Source of the DNA: DASUVM01 sp963704675
GTDB taxonomy: Bacteria > Patescibacteriota > Saccharimonadia > Saccharimonadales > Saccharimonadaceae
Assembly (NCBI GenBank): GCA_963704675.1
Contig: OY969928.1
Location: forward strand, 310,001 to 374,000
Reading direction: 5' to 3'
Length of the DNA stretch: 64,000 nucleotides
Numbering within the stretch: the first letter of the stretch is position 1; each line of letters begins with the position of its first letter. The notes below the pieces were generated by a model that searched no databases, was not told where the DNA came from, and saw only the letters and a program-made list of their open reading frames with translations. The position numbers and the translations under genes were made by a program. This document shows positions 1 to 7,367 of the stretch, piece after piece.

Positions 1-59
1 TTGCCGTTTTTCATAATGTCGGCCATAAGTTTTAGATATTCGTACTCTGGATGTGCCAT
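1..59 (-). CDS. thyA: Thymidylate synthase ThyA, N-terminal fragment (runs off left edge)
   Basis: The complement of the first 59 bases opens with ATG and reads MAHPEYEYLKLMADIMKNG, matching the conserved N-terminus of ThyA (a PEYxYL...I..NG pattern). ThyA methylates dUMP to dTMP and releases dihydrofolate. Only 19 codons are visible; the catalytic cysteine lies outside the window. No Shine-Dalgarno site precedes the ATG, consistent with a leaderless or short-leader start. The folA gene that would recycle the dihydrofolate lies about 4.3 kb away on the same strand, and a deaminase that could supply dUMP lies between them. Confidence 0.75.
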   Translation of the reverse strand, partial: MAHPEYEYLKLMADIMKNG

Positions 60-119
60 AAAACCATAGTATCGCGCCAACCATCTTTTTACCATAAAAA
101 GGTTTATAATAAAGGAGTT

Positions 120-1343
120 ATGCCTCCCAAAAGAAATCTACGCGTTGCTATGATAGCTCCGCCTTGGCTGCAAATCCCGCCCAAAGGCTATGGTGGTATC
201 GAACGGCTCCTGGACGATCTCGTACAAGAACTGCAGCATTTAGATGTGGATGTAACTTTGTTTGGCGTAAAATCAGATACATCTCAGTATAGTGTCGATG
301 CTTACTTTCAAAATGAACAATATAAGTTTATGCACCGGACGCTTAAAGAGGCGAGCGTGCCAGCAGCAGGGCATCTTATGTGGGCACTAAATAAAATAGC
401 AAAAGATGGTAACTTTGACATTATTCATGACCATAGTGTATCGCTCGGTCCACTTGCATTGCGGTGGGCAACCGAACTACCCGCAATGCCGCCGGCCTTG
501 CACACAATGCACTGGCCATTTTCTTCAAATAACCCAGCATTGCCAGATTGTACGCCACTTTGGGAGGGTTTGACAGAGGTAAAACGAGTGTTTGTAAATG
601 GTATTTCAAATTATCAGACAAGCCAGGCACCAAAAGCATTACACTCACATGCTTTACCATTCATACATAACGGCCTTAATGTTGAACGAATGCCGTTTCA
701 AACCAATAAGCAATCCTATTTTTTGACACTGGCGCGCATTGATGCCAGCAAAGGCATAACCACAGCCGCCACACTGTGTGCCGATGCGCATCTGCCTCTC
801 AAAATTGCCGGCCCCGTTGCCGAGTTGACCGATGCCGGGACGGTCTTGCGGGCAGCACAACAGGCAACTTCAACTTATGAAAACTTGGAGTCATTTAGCT
901 ACTTTAAAAACGAGCTGTGGCCAATCTTACAACGACACAAGTCTATCGAATACCTCGGAAATGTCAGCGGCAACGATAAAAAACATCTTATTGCTCAGGC
1001 TAAGGCGCTACTTTTTCCTATTCAGTGGGACGAACCCTTCGGTTTAGCCGTTGTGGAAGCCTTGTCTTGTGGTACTCCTGTCATTGCTATGAATCGCGGC
1101 GCTATGCCCGAATTAATTAAGCACGGCAAAACCGGATTTCTTGCAAATGATGAAAAGGAGTTCCAATATTATATGCAACAAATAGGTGATATCGATCCGG
1201 TAGCGTGTCGCAAAGCCGCTGAACAGCACTTTTCAAGTAGCATCATGGCTCAGCGATATTTAGAGCTTTATAAGACAATATTAAAACGTGATGCCAGATT
1301 AAGGAATAAAGCGCTGAACTCTTTTACCGCTAAATTCAAGTAG
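120..1343 (+). CDS. Glycosyltransferase family 4 (GT-B fold)
   Basis: A 407-residue protein. The N-terminus has the GYGGIERLLDDL acceptor-side motif of GT4 enzymes, and the C-terminal half carries the sugar-nucleotide motif EPFGLAVVEALSCGTPVIA with the two glutamates of the EX7E signature. It probably transfers a sugar from a nucleotide donor to a lipid or glycan at the cytoplasmic membrane; donor and acceptor cannot be told. I chose ATG 120 because AAAGGAG ends just before it and the upstream in-frame codons do not look coding. A TATAAT box sits at 105-110. The 3' end overlaps the convergent deaminase gene by 45 bp. Confidence 0.85.
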   Translation: MPPKRNLRVAMIAPPWLQIPPKGYGGIERLLDDLVQELQHLDVDVTLFGVKSDTSQYSVDAYFQNEQYKFMHRTLKEASVPAAGHLMWALNKIAKDGNFDIIHDHSVSLGPLALRWATELPAMPPALHTMHWPFSSNNPALPDCTPLWEGLTEVKRVFVNGISNYQTSQAPKALHSHALPFIHNGLNVERMPFQTNKQSYFLTLARIDASKGITTAATLCADAHLPLKIAGPVAELTDAGTVLRAAQQATSTYENLESFSYFKNELWPILQRHKSIEYLGNVSGNDKKHLIAQAKALLFPIQWDEPFGLAVVEALSCGTPVIAMNRGAMPELIKHGKTGFLANDEKEFQYYMQQIGDIDPVACRKAAEQHFSSSIMAQRYLELYKTILKRDARLRNKALNSFTAKFK

Positions 1344-2246
1344 TTTAATAGCATAGCCCGCTGAATGATCCTGCTTGTATACAAATTCAGCAATATCGGT
1401 CTCGGTAAACATACGCGCACAGGTTGGGCAGGGGAGAAGGTTGATAAATAATGTTGTATCGTGCAAATCTAAACCTAATTTTTGTGCTTTAATCATCAAC
1501 GCAACTTCGGCATGCACGGCATCGTAATGGTTCAGGTCGTTTGGTGGTGAAAAGTTTATTTCGCGACTTGCGCCATAATGCATTGCATAAGTTTGAAAAG
1601 GTACAACATTATTGCAGGTTGCGGCCAGCAGTTCATATTTTTTACCCTTTTTACGGCCGAGCGCCACACCGGTTTGAAAGCTAGAATCGAATGAGCAGGT
1701 GGCGGCTTGATCAACGACAGCAAGCATTTCCTTTTTATTTAATATGCCTTCTGATTCCGGTAAATCTGGCTCAATTTGCTTGGCGTAATCGCGCGCTTCG
1801 ACCTCATCAGAAAATGGCGAGAGTAGCTTATAAGGAATATTTTGCTGAACCAGTGTATAAAATTCTGGCCGCGTGTGAAAGCTTCGGTGCCATGAGCCAT
1901 TTATTAAAACTGCCTGTTTGCAGCCAACTTTTTCTATAATAAATGGTAGCTCACGCTGAAAATAATGAAGCGCATATATTTTATATTTGCTCGGCGAATG
2001 ATTAACTTTATCAATAACAGGTTGAACTGTTTCTACTTTCAATGTTTTAAATTGTGGCTGACCTTCAAAACTGTCAATATATACTTCTTTGGCAATACCT
2101 AAAACAATATTTCCCTTGGGTAAATATTGTTTGACAAGCTGGGTAAAGCGCCTTATTGAAAGCTCGCGCGGCGCAGCAATGAACGTCGCCTTTAGTTCAC
2201 GCAGCGGCTTTTTACTTTTAAAAGCTAACTCGCTCCAATCGAACAT
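1299..2246 (-). CDS. Two-part protein with C-terminal cytidine/dCMP deaminase-like domain
   Basis: A 315-residue protein. The C-terminal third has the zinc-dependent deaminase signature: His245-Ala-Glu247 and Pro-Cys273-Pro-Thr-Cys276, the arrangement of dCMP and cytidine deaminases. The first 160 residues are not recognised; they look like an alpha/beta domain and make the protein about twice the size of a minimal dCMP deaminase. It is the last gene of a five-gene minus-strand operon starting with folA; its ATG overlaps the HIT stop by one base (TAATG). With folA and thyA adjacent, deamination of dCMP to dUMP for thymidylate synthesis is a reasonable inference. RNA, nucleoside or modified-base substrates are possible. 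Confidence 0.7.
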   Translation of the reverse strand: MFDWSELAFKSKKPLRELKATFIAAPRELSIRRFTQLVKQYLPKGNIVLGIAKEVYIDSFEGQPQFKTLKVETVQPVIDKVNHSPSKYKIYALHYFQRELPFIIEKVGCKQAVLINGSWHRSFHTRPEFYTLVQQNIPYKLLSPFSDEVEARDYAKQIEPDLPESEGILNKKEMLAVVDQAATCSFDSSFQTGVALGRKKGKKYELLAATCNNVVPFQTYAMHYGASREINFSPPNDLNHYDAVHAEVALMIKAQKLGLDLHDTTLFINLLPCPTCARMFTETDIAEFVYKQDHSAGYAIKLLEFSGKRVQRFIP

Positions 2247-2770
2247 TAATCTGCCCCTGCATACTTCTCGTCATATTTTTTAGAAAGCTCGCTAATTTTT
2301 TTTTGTTGAGCTTGATAAAGCTCAGCATTTTCAAGCGGTGTATATTTTAACTTTCGGTAGTTCCAAACACTGAGGTCGGGGGCGTCAAACGGAACACAGT
2401 GCAAATGCAAGTGATCAGAAACTGTACTTTGTGCGGTAATGCCACCATCGCGCAAAACATATTGCAGCCCCTTGATGCCATGGACTTTTCGAATCAGTTT
2501 TTTTGCAATGTACATCATTTTGCGCATTGTGTGCCATTCTTCATCGGTTAGCTCTTTTACTGATTTCACATGGCGACGCGGAATAATCATAAAATTACCA
2601 TCAATATAAGCAAAGAGTGCTATCGTCATCACGATACCATTTTCTTCAAAAAAAATATATTTTGATTTAAGATCGCAAAAAACACATTTGCCAACTGTTT
2701 GCCATATTTTATCGTAATTACCCGTAATGCGTGCATCACGGTAATATTCTTGTTTTTCGCGCTCTAGCAT
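2246..2770 (-). CDS. HIT-family nucleotide hydrolase/transferase
   Basis: A 174-residue protein with the histidine-triad motif HLHLH at residues 120-124 and the upstream HIT core (FMIIPRRHV). HIT proteins hydrolyse or transfer nucleoside monophosphates from phosphoramidate or dinucleoside polyphosphate substrates through the middle histidine. An N-terminal CVFC pair may be a metal site, as in some HIT proteins. Both ends overlap neighbours by one base (TAATG), so translation is probably coupled to the cytidylyltransferase-like gene upstream and the deaminase downstream. Substrate unknown. Confidence 0.85.
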   Translation of the reverse strand: MLEREKQEYYRDARITGNYDKIWQTVGKCVFCDLKSKYIFFEENGIVMTIALFAYIDGNFMIIPRRHVKSVKELTDEEWHTMRKMMYIAKKLIRKVHGIKGLQYVLRDGGITAQSTVSDHLHLHCVPFDAPDLSVWNYRKLKYTPLENAELYQAQQKKISELSKKYDEKYAGAD

Positions 2771-3333
2771 TACTTTTCTTTTAAGGGATCTTTTCGGAGT
2801 TCCATAAAATCTTTAAACACCGCGCCAAGATGACCACCAATAGCACGCTGCACAATTTTAGTGGTTGAAATGGCGGTCGACTGACGGTTAACGACAATTA
2901 CTTCGCCGCCATGTCTATTCACCATTTTATACTCTTTCGATTGCTTATAGTTATCTGTCCAATCTTCTTTAACGGTAATGAAGACATCGGGTTTTAATAA
3001 GCCAAGGGTGGGCGTGCAACTGGGTTCGGGCAGAATTGTTATAAAATCTACTGAACGCAAAAAGGTAAGCATCTCGGCACGAATCTTTTCATCTAAAATC
3101 GGCTTGTTCGGGCCCTTAACGCGACGAATGGCATCATTGCCACTGACACCGACCACCAAAATATCACCATGAGCTTTAGCTTTTTCAAGATAGCGGCATT
3201 GACCAGCGTGAATAAGATCCCAGCTGCCAGCAGTAAAAACCACCTTCTTGCCTTTTTCTTTCAGCTTTTCATGCAGCGTCATTAAGTCACTCTGCGACAC
3301 AAGTCGTTTTTTCCACGCAGCGGGCGCGCTCAT
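2770..3333 (-). CDS. Cytidylyltransferase-like nucleotidyltransferase with variant HxGQ motif
   Basis: A 187-residue protein resembling the HldE/RfaE C-terminal domain and glycerol-3-phosphate cytidylyltransferase: GSWDLIHAGQCRYLEKAK at residues 36-53 and a late STTKIV motif. The family joins CTP or ATP to a sugar or alcohol phosphate. The usual HxGH is HAGQ here (residues 42-45), so the second catalytic histidine is glutamine; activity may be altered. It lies in the folA operon between an APH-type kinase, which could make the phosphorylated substrate, and a HIT protein. No heptose pathway genes are in view, so HldE is not assigned. Confidence 0.75.
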   Translation of the reverse strand: MSAPAAWKKRLVSQSDLMTLHEKLKEKGKKVVFTAGSWDLIHAGQCRYLEKAKAHGDILVVGVSGNDAIRRVKGPNKPILDEKIRAEMLTFLRSVDFITILPEPSCTPTLGLLKPDVFITVKEDWTDNYKQSKEYKMVNRHGGEVIVVNRQSTAISTTKIVQRAIGGHLGAVFKDFMELRKDPLKEK

Positions 3334-3353
3334 ATTTCCCTCACTTCATCTTA

Positions 3354-4367
3354 TTAGCGATATTGTAACATTTGCCGCTCAAGAAGCATATCTCTCGTGC
3401 GCATAAAATGCTCGTTTTGAGCTAAGAACTCGTACGGGTTGTGGCGGAGAAACTTATAGAAGTCATAGAATAAAAAAAATTCAAGCAGTGCCTCGAGCAC
3501 ATTAATTCGCCGCCCCTCCCGCGATAAGACGATATTCTTTATGGCAACACCACCGCGCTTTGCGTAACCCGAACGAAGAAAATACTTTTTAATATCTGCC
3601 GGTGGTTTATATTTGCAATCAACCAATAAAAAGGCGAGTGTACGAGCAATATCAAAAAGAGGATGACCGTGAGCTGTCTTCTCAAAGTCTAAAATACCCG
3701 AAAGTGCCAAACCGTTTTCTACAAATATGTCATCTTGCTCGGTTGCCTTAAATAACAGATTGCTACGTACAAAATCCATATGCAGCATGTGCTGATTTGG
3801 CAGGGTATAACAAGCCTGCAAGCATACTCTATTTTTAGTAAAAATGCCTTGACTAACTCGAAGCTGCAATTTTTTATATAATGCCATCTGCACTGATTCT
3901 GAATTAAAATAATGCGACATACGTTTGTTTATCCTAAGATATTCACCGCTAACATGCGGCCCTGGCAGCGGCAAATGACGCAAATGTTGGTGCATAACAC
4001 TCATTGCCATGCCAGCTAATTTCAAATGATCTTTCGTGTAAGCTTCCCAGGGAATGGTGTCGCCGGGTAGATAGTAGTAGAGTGCGGCGTATTTTGCCAG
4101 TTCGCCAGATTGCAACTTTATAATTCGTTTGTCAAAAGATTGACGGCTTGGCAGCCCTTGCGCAGCTACAAAGTTCGCTACCTTATTAGCCCGTTTAATA
4201 CGCGCTAAAATATCGGGTTCAGATTTATATAAAATTAAATTAAGCATGCGGCCATCTGTCAATGAAACGGCGTACGAACTATTGCGATAGCCTTTTTGTG
4301 GCGGCCCGATTGATTGATATGAAGCACCGTAGGCATCAAGAATTCTTCGCAGTATTAGCTCACTCAT
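3354..4367 (-). CDS. Aminoglycoside/choline phosphotransferase (APH) family kinase
   Basis: A 337-residue protein with the APH catalytic loop HMDFVRSN (about residues 196-203) and the metal-binding DFE (about 227-229) in the segment GILDFEKTAHGHPLFDIARTL. The family transfers gamma-phosphate from ATP to small hydroxylated molecules such as choline, homoserine, sugars or aminoglycosides. Its position next to a cytidylyltransferase-like gene favours a metabolic small-molecule kinase over drug resistance. ATG 4367 is preferred; it overlaps the folA stop by eight bases (ATGAGTGA). An in-frame TTG 12 bases upstream is an alternative start. Confidence 0.8.
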   Translation of the reverse strand: MSELILRRILDAYGASYQSIGPPQKGYRNSSYAVSLTDGRMLNLILYKSEPDILARIKRANKVANFVAAQGLPSRQSFDKRIIKLQSGELAKYAALYYYLPGDTIPWEAYTKDHLKLAGMAMSVMHQHLRHLPLPGPHVSGEYLRINKRMSHYFNSESVQMALYKKLQLRVSQGIFTKNRVCLQACYTLPNQHMLHMDFVRSNLLFKATEQDDIFVENGLALSGILDFEKTAHGHPLFDIARTLAFLLVDCKYKPPADIKKYFLRSGYAKRGGVAIKNIVLSREGRRINVLEALLEFFLFYDFYKFLRHNPYEFLAQNEHFMRTRDMLLERQMLQYR

Positions 4368-4863
4368 GCACTTTTTCAAGAGTTACAAAATCATAGTTAT
4401 AATCATGTTTTTCGTCACGAGTATGCGCTTCTCGCTCAGTTTCATGCCACAGCCTAGTGTCAATTTCAGGGAAGAAAGCATCGCCCTCAAGTTTGGCATC
4501 AACTTCGGTTAAATAAATGCGATCAGCAAGCGGCAATGCAGCAGCATATATTTGCGAACCGCCAATGACAAAAACTTCCTGTTTTTTGGCATTTGATAGT
4601 TTTAAGGCTTCTTCAAGCGAATGAGCAATGAGTACGTCACTAGCAGAAAAGTGAGAGTTACGTGTGACGACAACATTAGTTCGATTTGGCAGCAGTTTGC
4701 CAACACGGGTTATGAGATGTTCATAAGTATTACGGCCCATAATAACCGTTTTTCCGGTTGTTAGCCGCCGAAATCGCTTTAAATCATTTGAAAGATACCA
4801 CGGAAAATCATTATCTTTCCCGATCATACGATTTTTGGTGGCTGCAACAATAATTGAAATCAT
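4360..4863 (-). CDS. folA: Dihydrofolate reductase
   Basis: A 167-residue protein of normal DHFR length. N-terminal MISIIVAATKNRMIGKDND, then WYLSNDLKRFRRLTTGK, VIMGRNTYEHL and VIGGSQIYAAALP are the folate- and NADPH-binding motifs of the family. It reduces dihydrofolate to tetrahydrofolate and so regenerates the cofactor consumed by ThyA, whose gene begins at the left edge. It is the first gene of the operon 4863-1299. No obvious Shine-Dalgarno site precedes the ATG. Confidence 0.95.
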   Translation of the reverse strand: MISIIVAATKNRMIGKDNDFPWYLSNDLKRFRRLTTGKTVIMGRNTYEHLITRVGKLLPNRTNVVVTRNSHFSASDVLIAHSLEEALKLSNAKKQEVFVIGGSQIYAAALPLADRIYLTEVDAKLEGDAFFPEIDTRLWHETEREAHTRDEKHDYNYDFVTLEKVHE

Positions 4864-4869
4864 AATTCA

Positions 4870-4990
4870 AGTGTAACAGAGTAAGCGTATCGAGAGGAGT
4901 CCTTTGCGGACGGCGCCAGAGCACGAAGCTCATGAAACGCCATCCGCGGCAGGGAATCGAGTGGTGTTGGCAGGCTTGCTAAAGCGGTTA
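4870..4990. repeat. Divergent copy of the GC-rich structured repeat (family 2)
   Basis: The stretch at about 4900-4970 has a stem GGCG/CGCC enclosing a loop with GCACGAAGC. Other members of the family (7187, 16903, 18925, 22197) have GCACGnAGC-type loops closed by different but still complementary stems. The match is partial and rests on loop and structure, so assignment is tentative. It lies in the 131-bp gap between the 52-aa ORF and folA. Confidence 0.4.
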
Positions 4991-4994
4991 GAGA

Positions 4995-5153
4995 CTAAGC
5001 TGCCTCTATCCCCGTCAGCTCACAAATACGCTGCCTACATGCTTTACCCAGATCACGCCTTTCACGGTTGCTGATGGCTGCTTCATCCAGAACTGCAAGC
5101 ACTGCTTCGGGCTGGTCTTCAACTATGGCATCGAGTGTCTGGTAATCCCACAT
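4995..5153 (-). CDS. Small GC-rich ORF, 52 aa, unknown
   Basis: Codes for 52 residues beginning MWDYQTLDAIVEDQPEAVLA, acidic in the first half and basic in the second (RERRDLGKACRQR). GGAGGG lies just upstream of the ATG, a strong Shine-Dalgarno site. It starts 19 bases after the stop of the 85-aa gene upstream, so the two are probably co-transcribed. GC-rich third codon positions set it apart from folA. No homology recognised. Confidence 0.65.
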   Translation of the reverse strand: MWDYQTLDAIVEDQPEAVLAVLDEAAISNRERRDLGKACRQRICELTGIEAA

Positions 5154-5172
5154 GTTGCCCTCCGTTGTCTTG

Positions 5173-5430
5173 TTATTTACCTCGATTATGGTCCCGTACT
5201 ACTCGTACCGTTTCAATGTGGCGATATGAACGACCTTCTTCGACCGCTCGCTCGAATAATTCCTCGTCAATACCTCGCGCAAAGAGTTGATTGGCTACCG
5301 ACCAACGCGCCTCTGCCAAACACAGATGTAACGCCTCGGCCAATGTACGACATGCCAAATCCTGAACAAATGGGTCTTCCGAGGACCAATCAGCATTGAG
5401 CTTTCGAATGTCTAGCGGAATAAACGGCAC
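5173..5430 (-). CDS. Small GC-rich protein, 85 aa, unknown
   Basis: An 85-residue soluble protein starting with GTG, which follows GAGAGGAGACAG, a good Shine-Dalgarno sequence. It is rich in Ala, Leu, Glu and Arg and probably helical (ACRTLAEALHLCLAEARW). No motif recognised. It is the first full gene downstream of the promoter at 5754-5782 and the terminator hairpin at 5586-5622, so its expression may depend on read-through. The intervening 150 bases contain further hairpins. Confidence 0.65.
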   Translation of the reverse strand: MPFIPLDIRKLNADWSSEDPFVQDLACRTLAEALHLCLAEARWSVANQLFARGIDEELFERAVEEGRSYRHIETVRVVRDHNRGK

Positions 5431-5434
5431 CTGT

Positions 5435-5580
5435 CTCCTCTCGATTTAACGTGCTCGCGCCCAAAAACCCTCGCAGCGGCGAGAATAAACATGGGCGACG
5501 TGGCTTGAGCAACAACCTGGTGGTTGGCTCACGATGGGCGAGCGCGTGCATATCTCGCCCTTCGTCAGCTAACCAGCGTT
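5435..5580 (-). promoter_or_regulatory. Structured 5' leader of the 85-aa gene
   Basis: Read on the minus strand this gap contains three inverted repeats: GGGCGAG...CTCGCCC; GTGAGCCAACCACC pairing imperfectly with a following GTTGTTGCTCAAGCCAC; and CTCGCCGCTGCGAG followed by GGTTTTTG, which resembles a weak intrinsic terminator. No reading frame with a start signal is visible. A regulatory leader is inferred from structure alone. Confidence 0.4.
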
Positions 5581-5585
5581 GAACG

Positions 5586-5622
5586 AAAAAACCCGAGGCT
5601 TCTTCCCTGGGAGCTTCGGGTT
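5586..5622 (-). terminator. Intrinsic terminator/attenuator after the 33-aa ORF
   Basis: On the minus strand AACCCGAAGCT pairs with a complementary arm 12 nt later, giving a stem of about 11 bp with one G-U pair, followed by a run of T. It lies 23 bases after the stop of the 33-codon ORF and upstream of the 85-aa gene, so it can end a short transcript or act as an attenuator. Confidence 0.75.
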
Positions 5623-5644
5623 CGTTTGTGACTTGGTTTGGCGT

Positions 5645-5746
5645 TTAGTGAACGCGAGTAGCTCCCAGTGAATCGCATGCAAAAATAATGAGACCGTAGT
5701 ACTGGGCTTGCATGTTCTTCATGTAGTGAGCACGGGTTGTGTTCAT
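5645..5746 (-). CDS. Leaderless 33-aa ORF (possible leader peptide or small protein)
   Basis: A 33-codon ORF beginning MNTTRAHYMKNMQAQYYGLI and ending GATRVH. A near-consensus promoter lies directly upstream, placing the expected transcription start at or one base from the ATG, so it would be translated from a leaderless mRNA. A terminator hairpin follows 23 bases after the stop. Short ORF, consensus promoter and terminator form a self-contained unit of about 160 nt. It could be a leader peptide controlling the downstream GC-rich genes, a free small protein, or a chance ORF inside a small RNA. Confidence 0.5.
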   Translation of the reverse strand: MNTTRAHYMKNMQAQYYGLIIFACDSLGATRVH

Positions 5747-5753
5747 GGTAGTT

Positions 5754-5782
5754 ATCTTATATAAAAGGACTCGATTTGTCAA
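5754..5782 (-). promoter_or_regulatory. Near-consensus promoter for the 33-aa unit
   Basis: Minus strand: TTGACA (5782-5777), a 17-base spacer and TAAGAT (5759-5754). The expected start point falls at about 5747, immediately before the ATG at 5746. Confidence 0.8.
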
Positions 5783-5887
5783 ACTACTCTATGAATATAT
5801 TAACAAATATGTTTTAATAAGTTAGTCCTAGGATTCGATTTTCAGGACAGTTGTTACCTCAGTGCATACATGTTACTTGGAGGAACG

Positions 5888-6052
5888 ATGAGACAAGACG
5901 TGGGTAGCCCTGGTCGACTTCCCAGTGGCACAACGAGAAGCACCGCATCGGGCAATCGTGAGGGACAGCAGAGCGAGATCAACCAGCAACGCATGGATGA
6001 AAACGAGAATCGTCCCGTGCAAGCGCCGGCGGACAACCCCGACCCACAATAG
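5888..6052 (+). CDS. Small hydrophilic protein, 54 aa, unknown
   Basis: A 54-residue ORF (MRQDVGSPGRLPSGTTRSTA and on to PADNPDPQ) with a strong GGAGG at 5879-5883 four bases before the ATG, which decides the start over the in-frame ATG 18 bases earlier. Rich in Ser, Thr, Gln, Asn and Pro, so probably disordered. GC-rich and isolated between non-coding stretches. No homology recognised; the clear ribosome-binding site is the main support. Confidence 0.5.
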   Translation: MRQDVGSPGRLPSGTTRSTASGNREGQQSEINQQRMDENENRPVQAPADNPDPQ

Positions 6053-6195
6053 ACACCATAACGCAAACACCTCATTCCTGGACAAGACAAGCCGGGAATC
6101 TAAAAGCTACGCACTAGTTTCACCGGTGTCCTTATCGCAGATATGGGGTAACTGAAGCCCGTCAACTCACAGGCTTTTGCGAAGTGATGCCAAAA

Positions 6196-6233
6196 GGTGT
6201 CCCTCGTCCGATTTTTTTTGGACGAGGGACACC
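6196..6233. terminator. Long hairpin with T-rich loop, possible terminator
   Basis: GGTGTCCCTCGTCC (6196-6209) pairs perfectly with GGACGAGGGACACC (6220-6233) over 14 bp; the loop is almost all T. The T run is in the loop rather than after the stem, so this is not a textbook intrinsic terminator. It separates the 54-aa ORF from the rplJ promoter. Confidence 0.5.
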
Positions 6234-6286
6234 CGCGAAGCCACAAAGAAAATACAAGACCTTACCGGCCCATTTACAGTAAACCG

Positions 6287-6315
6287 TTGACACAGAAACA
6301 ATAGTTTCATATAAT
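6287..6315 (+). promoter_or_regulatory. Consensus promoter of the rplJ-rplL operon
   Basis: TTGACA (6287-6292), 17-base spacer, TATAAT (6310-6315): a perfect consensus promoter. It gives a 5' leader of about 300 nt before rplJ. Confidence 0.9.
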
Positions 6316-6321
6316 ACTTAA

Positions 6322-6600
6322 GCAATTGCCACAGACAGTAGCGGCCCTAAAAAGCTTAATCAGCTACCGAGGTGAAAAGCGATACACCTGTATTTATTTT
6401 CCGAGTCTTTGGCAGTGCGAGACCCAAAGACTTTTTTATTTTTTGGACACTATCTTGGCACCTGGCGGCGTTACAAGTTCCAGTGCTCCCGAGCAGTACT
6501 ACTCGTACAGCTCGGTGCGCGCTTCGCTTGTGCCTTGCCATGCATCCAAGCGTAGTATCCAAAAAAAAGTCTTCTGCTCATTAACAATCTGGTCGAACAA
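6322..6600 (+). ncRNA. L10 leader-like regulatory region with attenuator hairpin
   Basis: The long rplJ leader contains an intrinsic-terminator-like hairpin: AGTCTTTGG (6404-6412) pairs with CCAAAGACT (6424-6432), followed by TTTTTTATTTTTT. Sequence around 6429-6448 is also largely complementary to 6558-6573, giving a competing long-range helix that would break the terminator. A structured leader bound by L10-L12 to repress rplJ-rplL is established in other bacteria; that this one works by termination is inferred. Two ORFs crossing it have no start signals. Confidence 0.65.
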
Positions 6601-6623
6601 GTTTAAAACTAACGAGGTTTATT

Positions 6624-7160
6624 ATGGCAATTTCAAAAGATACCAAACAATCTCAAGTTGCCGCCGTTGCCGAGCTTCTTAAAAGCGCTAAACTGACCGT
6701 TTTTGCACAATACACCGGCCTATCTGTTGCCGACATGCAAGAACTGCGCCGCAGCGCCCGCGAAGCAGGTATAACCATCAAGGTCGTTAAAAACCGCCTT
6801 GTGCGTGTTGCGATGCAACAAACTGAAACTTACAAAGACACTGATACGTCAGCGTTAACATCTCAGTTGCTCTATGCAATCAGCAGTGACGACGAAGTAG
6901 CGCCAGCGCAAGTATTAGCACAGTTTGCAAAAAAGCACCCAGCCCTACAATTAACCGGCGGTTTTGACGGATCAGGCATCTACCTTGACACTGCACGCAT
7001 CAAAGTGCTGAGCGATCTTCCAAGCAAAGATCAGCTCCGCGGTATGCTGGCTGGCACTATTGCCGCACCACTCACCGGTGTTATGGGCGTTCTAAACGGC
7101 AACTTGAAGAGCGTACTTTACGCATTAAACGCTCGAGCCGAGCAGCTTGAGAAAGCATAG
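6624..7160 (+). CDS. rplJ: 50S ribosomal protein L10
   Basis: A 178-residue protein with the L10 N-terminus (TVFAQYTGLSVADMQELRR...KVVKNRLVRVA) and the C-terminal helix that holds L7/L12 dimers (PLTGVMGVLNGNLKSVLYALNARAEQLEKA). L10 anchors the stalk where elongation factors bind. GAGG precedes the ATG by about seven bases. It is the first gene of the L10-L12 operon and probably represses it through the leader. Confidence 0.97.
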   Translation: MAISKDTKQSQVAAVAELLKSAKLTVFAQYTGLSVADMQELRRSAREAGITIKVVKNRLVRVAMQQTETYKDTDTSALTSQLLYAISSDDEVAPAQVLAQFAKKHPALQLTGGFDGSGIYLDTARIKVLSDLPSKDQLRGMLAGTIAAPLTGVMGVLNGNLKSVLYALNARAEQLEKA

Positions 7161-7186
7161 CTAGTTAAATATTCATCTACCGCCCG

Positions 7187-7306
7187 CCCCATCCACCGCA
7201 CTGATAGCGGGTGGCGCGGTAGAAGGGGCACCCGCCGCACGGAGCTTTGCGAGTACGGCGGGGAAGTCGTCTGGAGCGACAGGACCCGGTCGCGAAGCGA
7301 TTGTGG
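7187..7306 (+). repeat. GC-rich structured repeat, single unit inside the L10-L12 operon
   Basis: A single unit of family 2, recognised by CCACCGCACTGATAGCGGG, GGTAGAAGGGGCACCC, the stem CGCCG/CGGCG around a GCACGGAGC loop, and CTGGAGCGACAGGACCC. It sits in the 207-bp gap between rplJ and rplL, an unusual place for a repeat because these genes are normally tightly co-expressed. As RNA it would form several hairpins and could alter the L10:L12 ratio. Confidence 0.75.
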
Positions 7307-7367
7307 GAGATAAGCAATTGGCATGTAATTAATAATTAAATATTAAGAATATCGAAGGAGAATCATC

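Noticed and set aside
6326..6682. 118-aa ORF over the rplJ leader
   Set aside because: It spans the attenuator and the rplJ start in another frame and lacks a ribosome-binding site.
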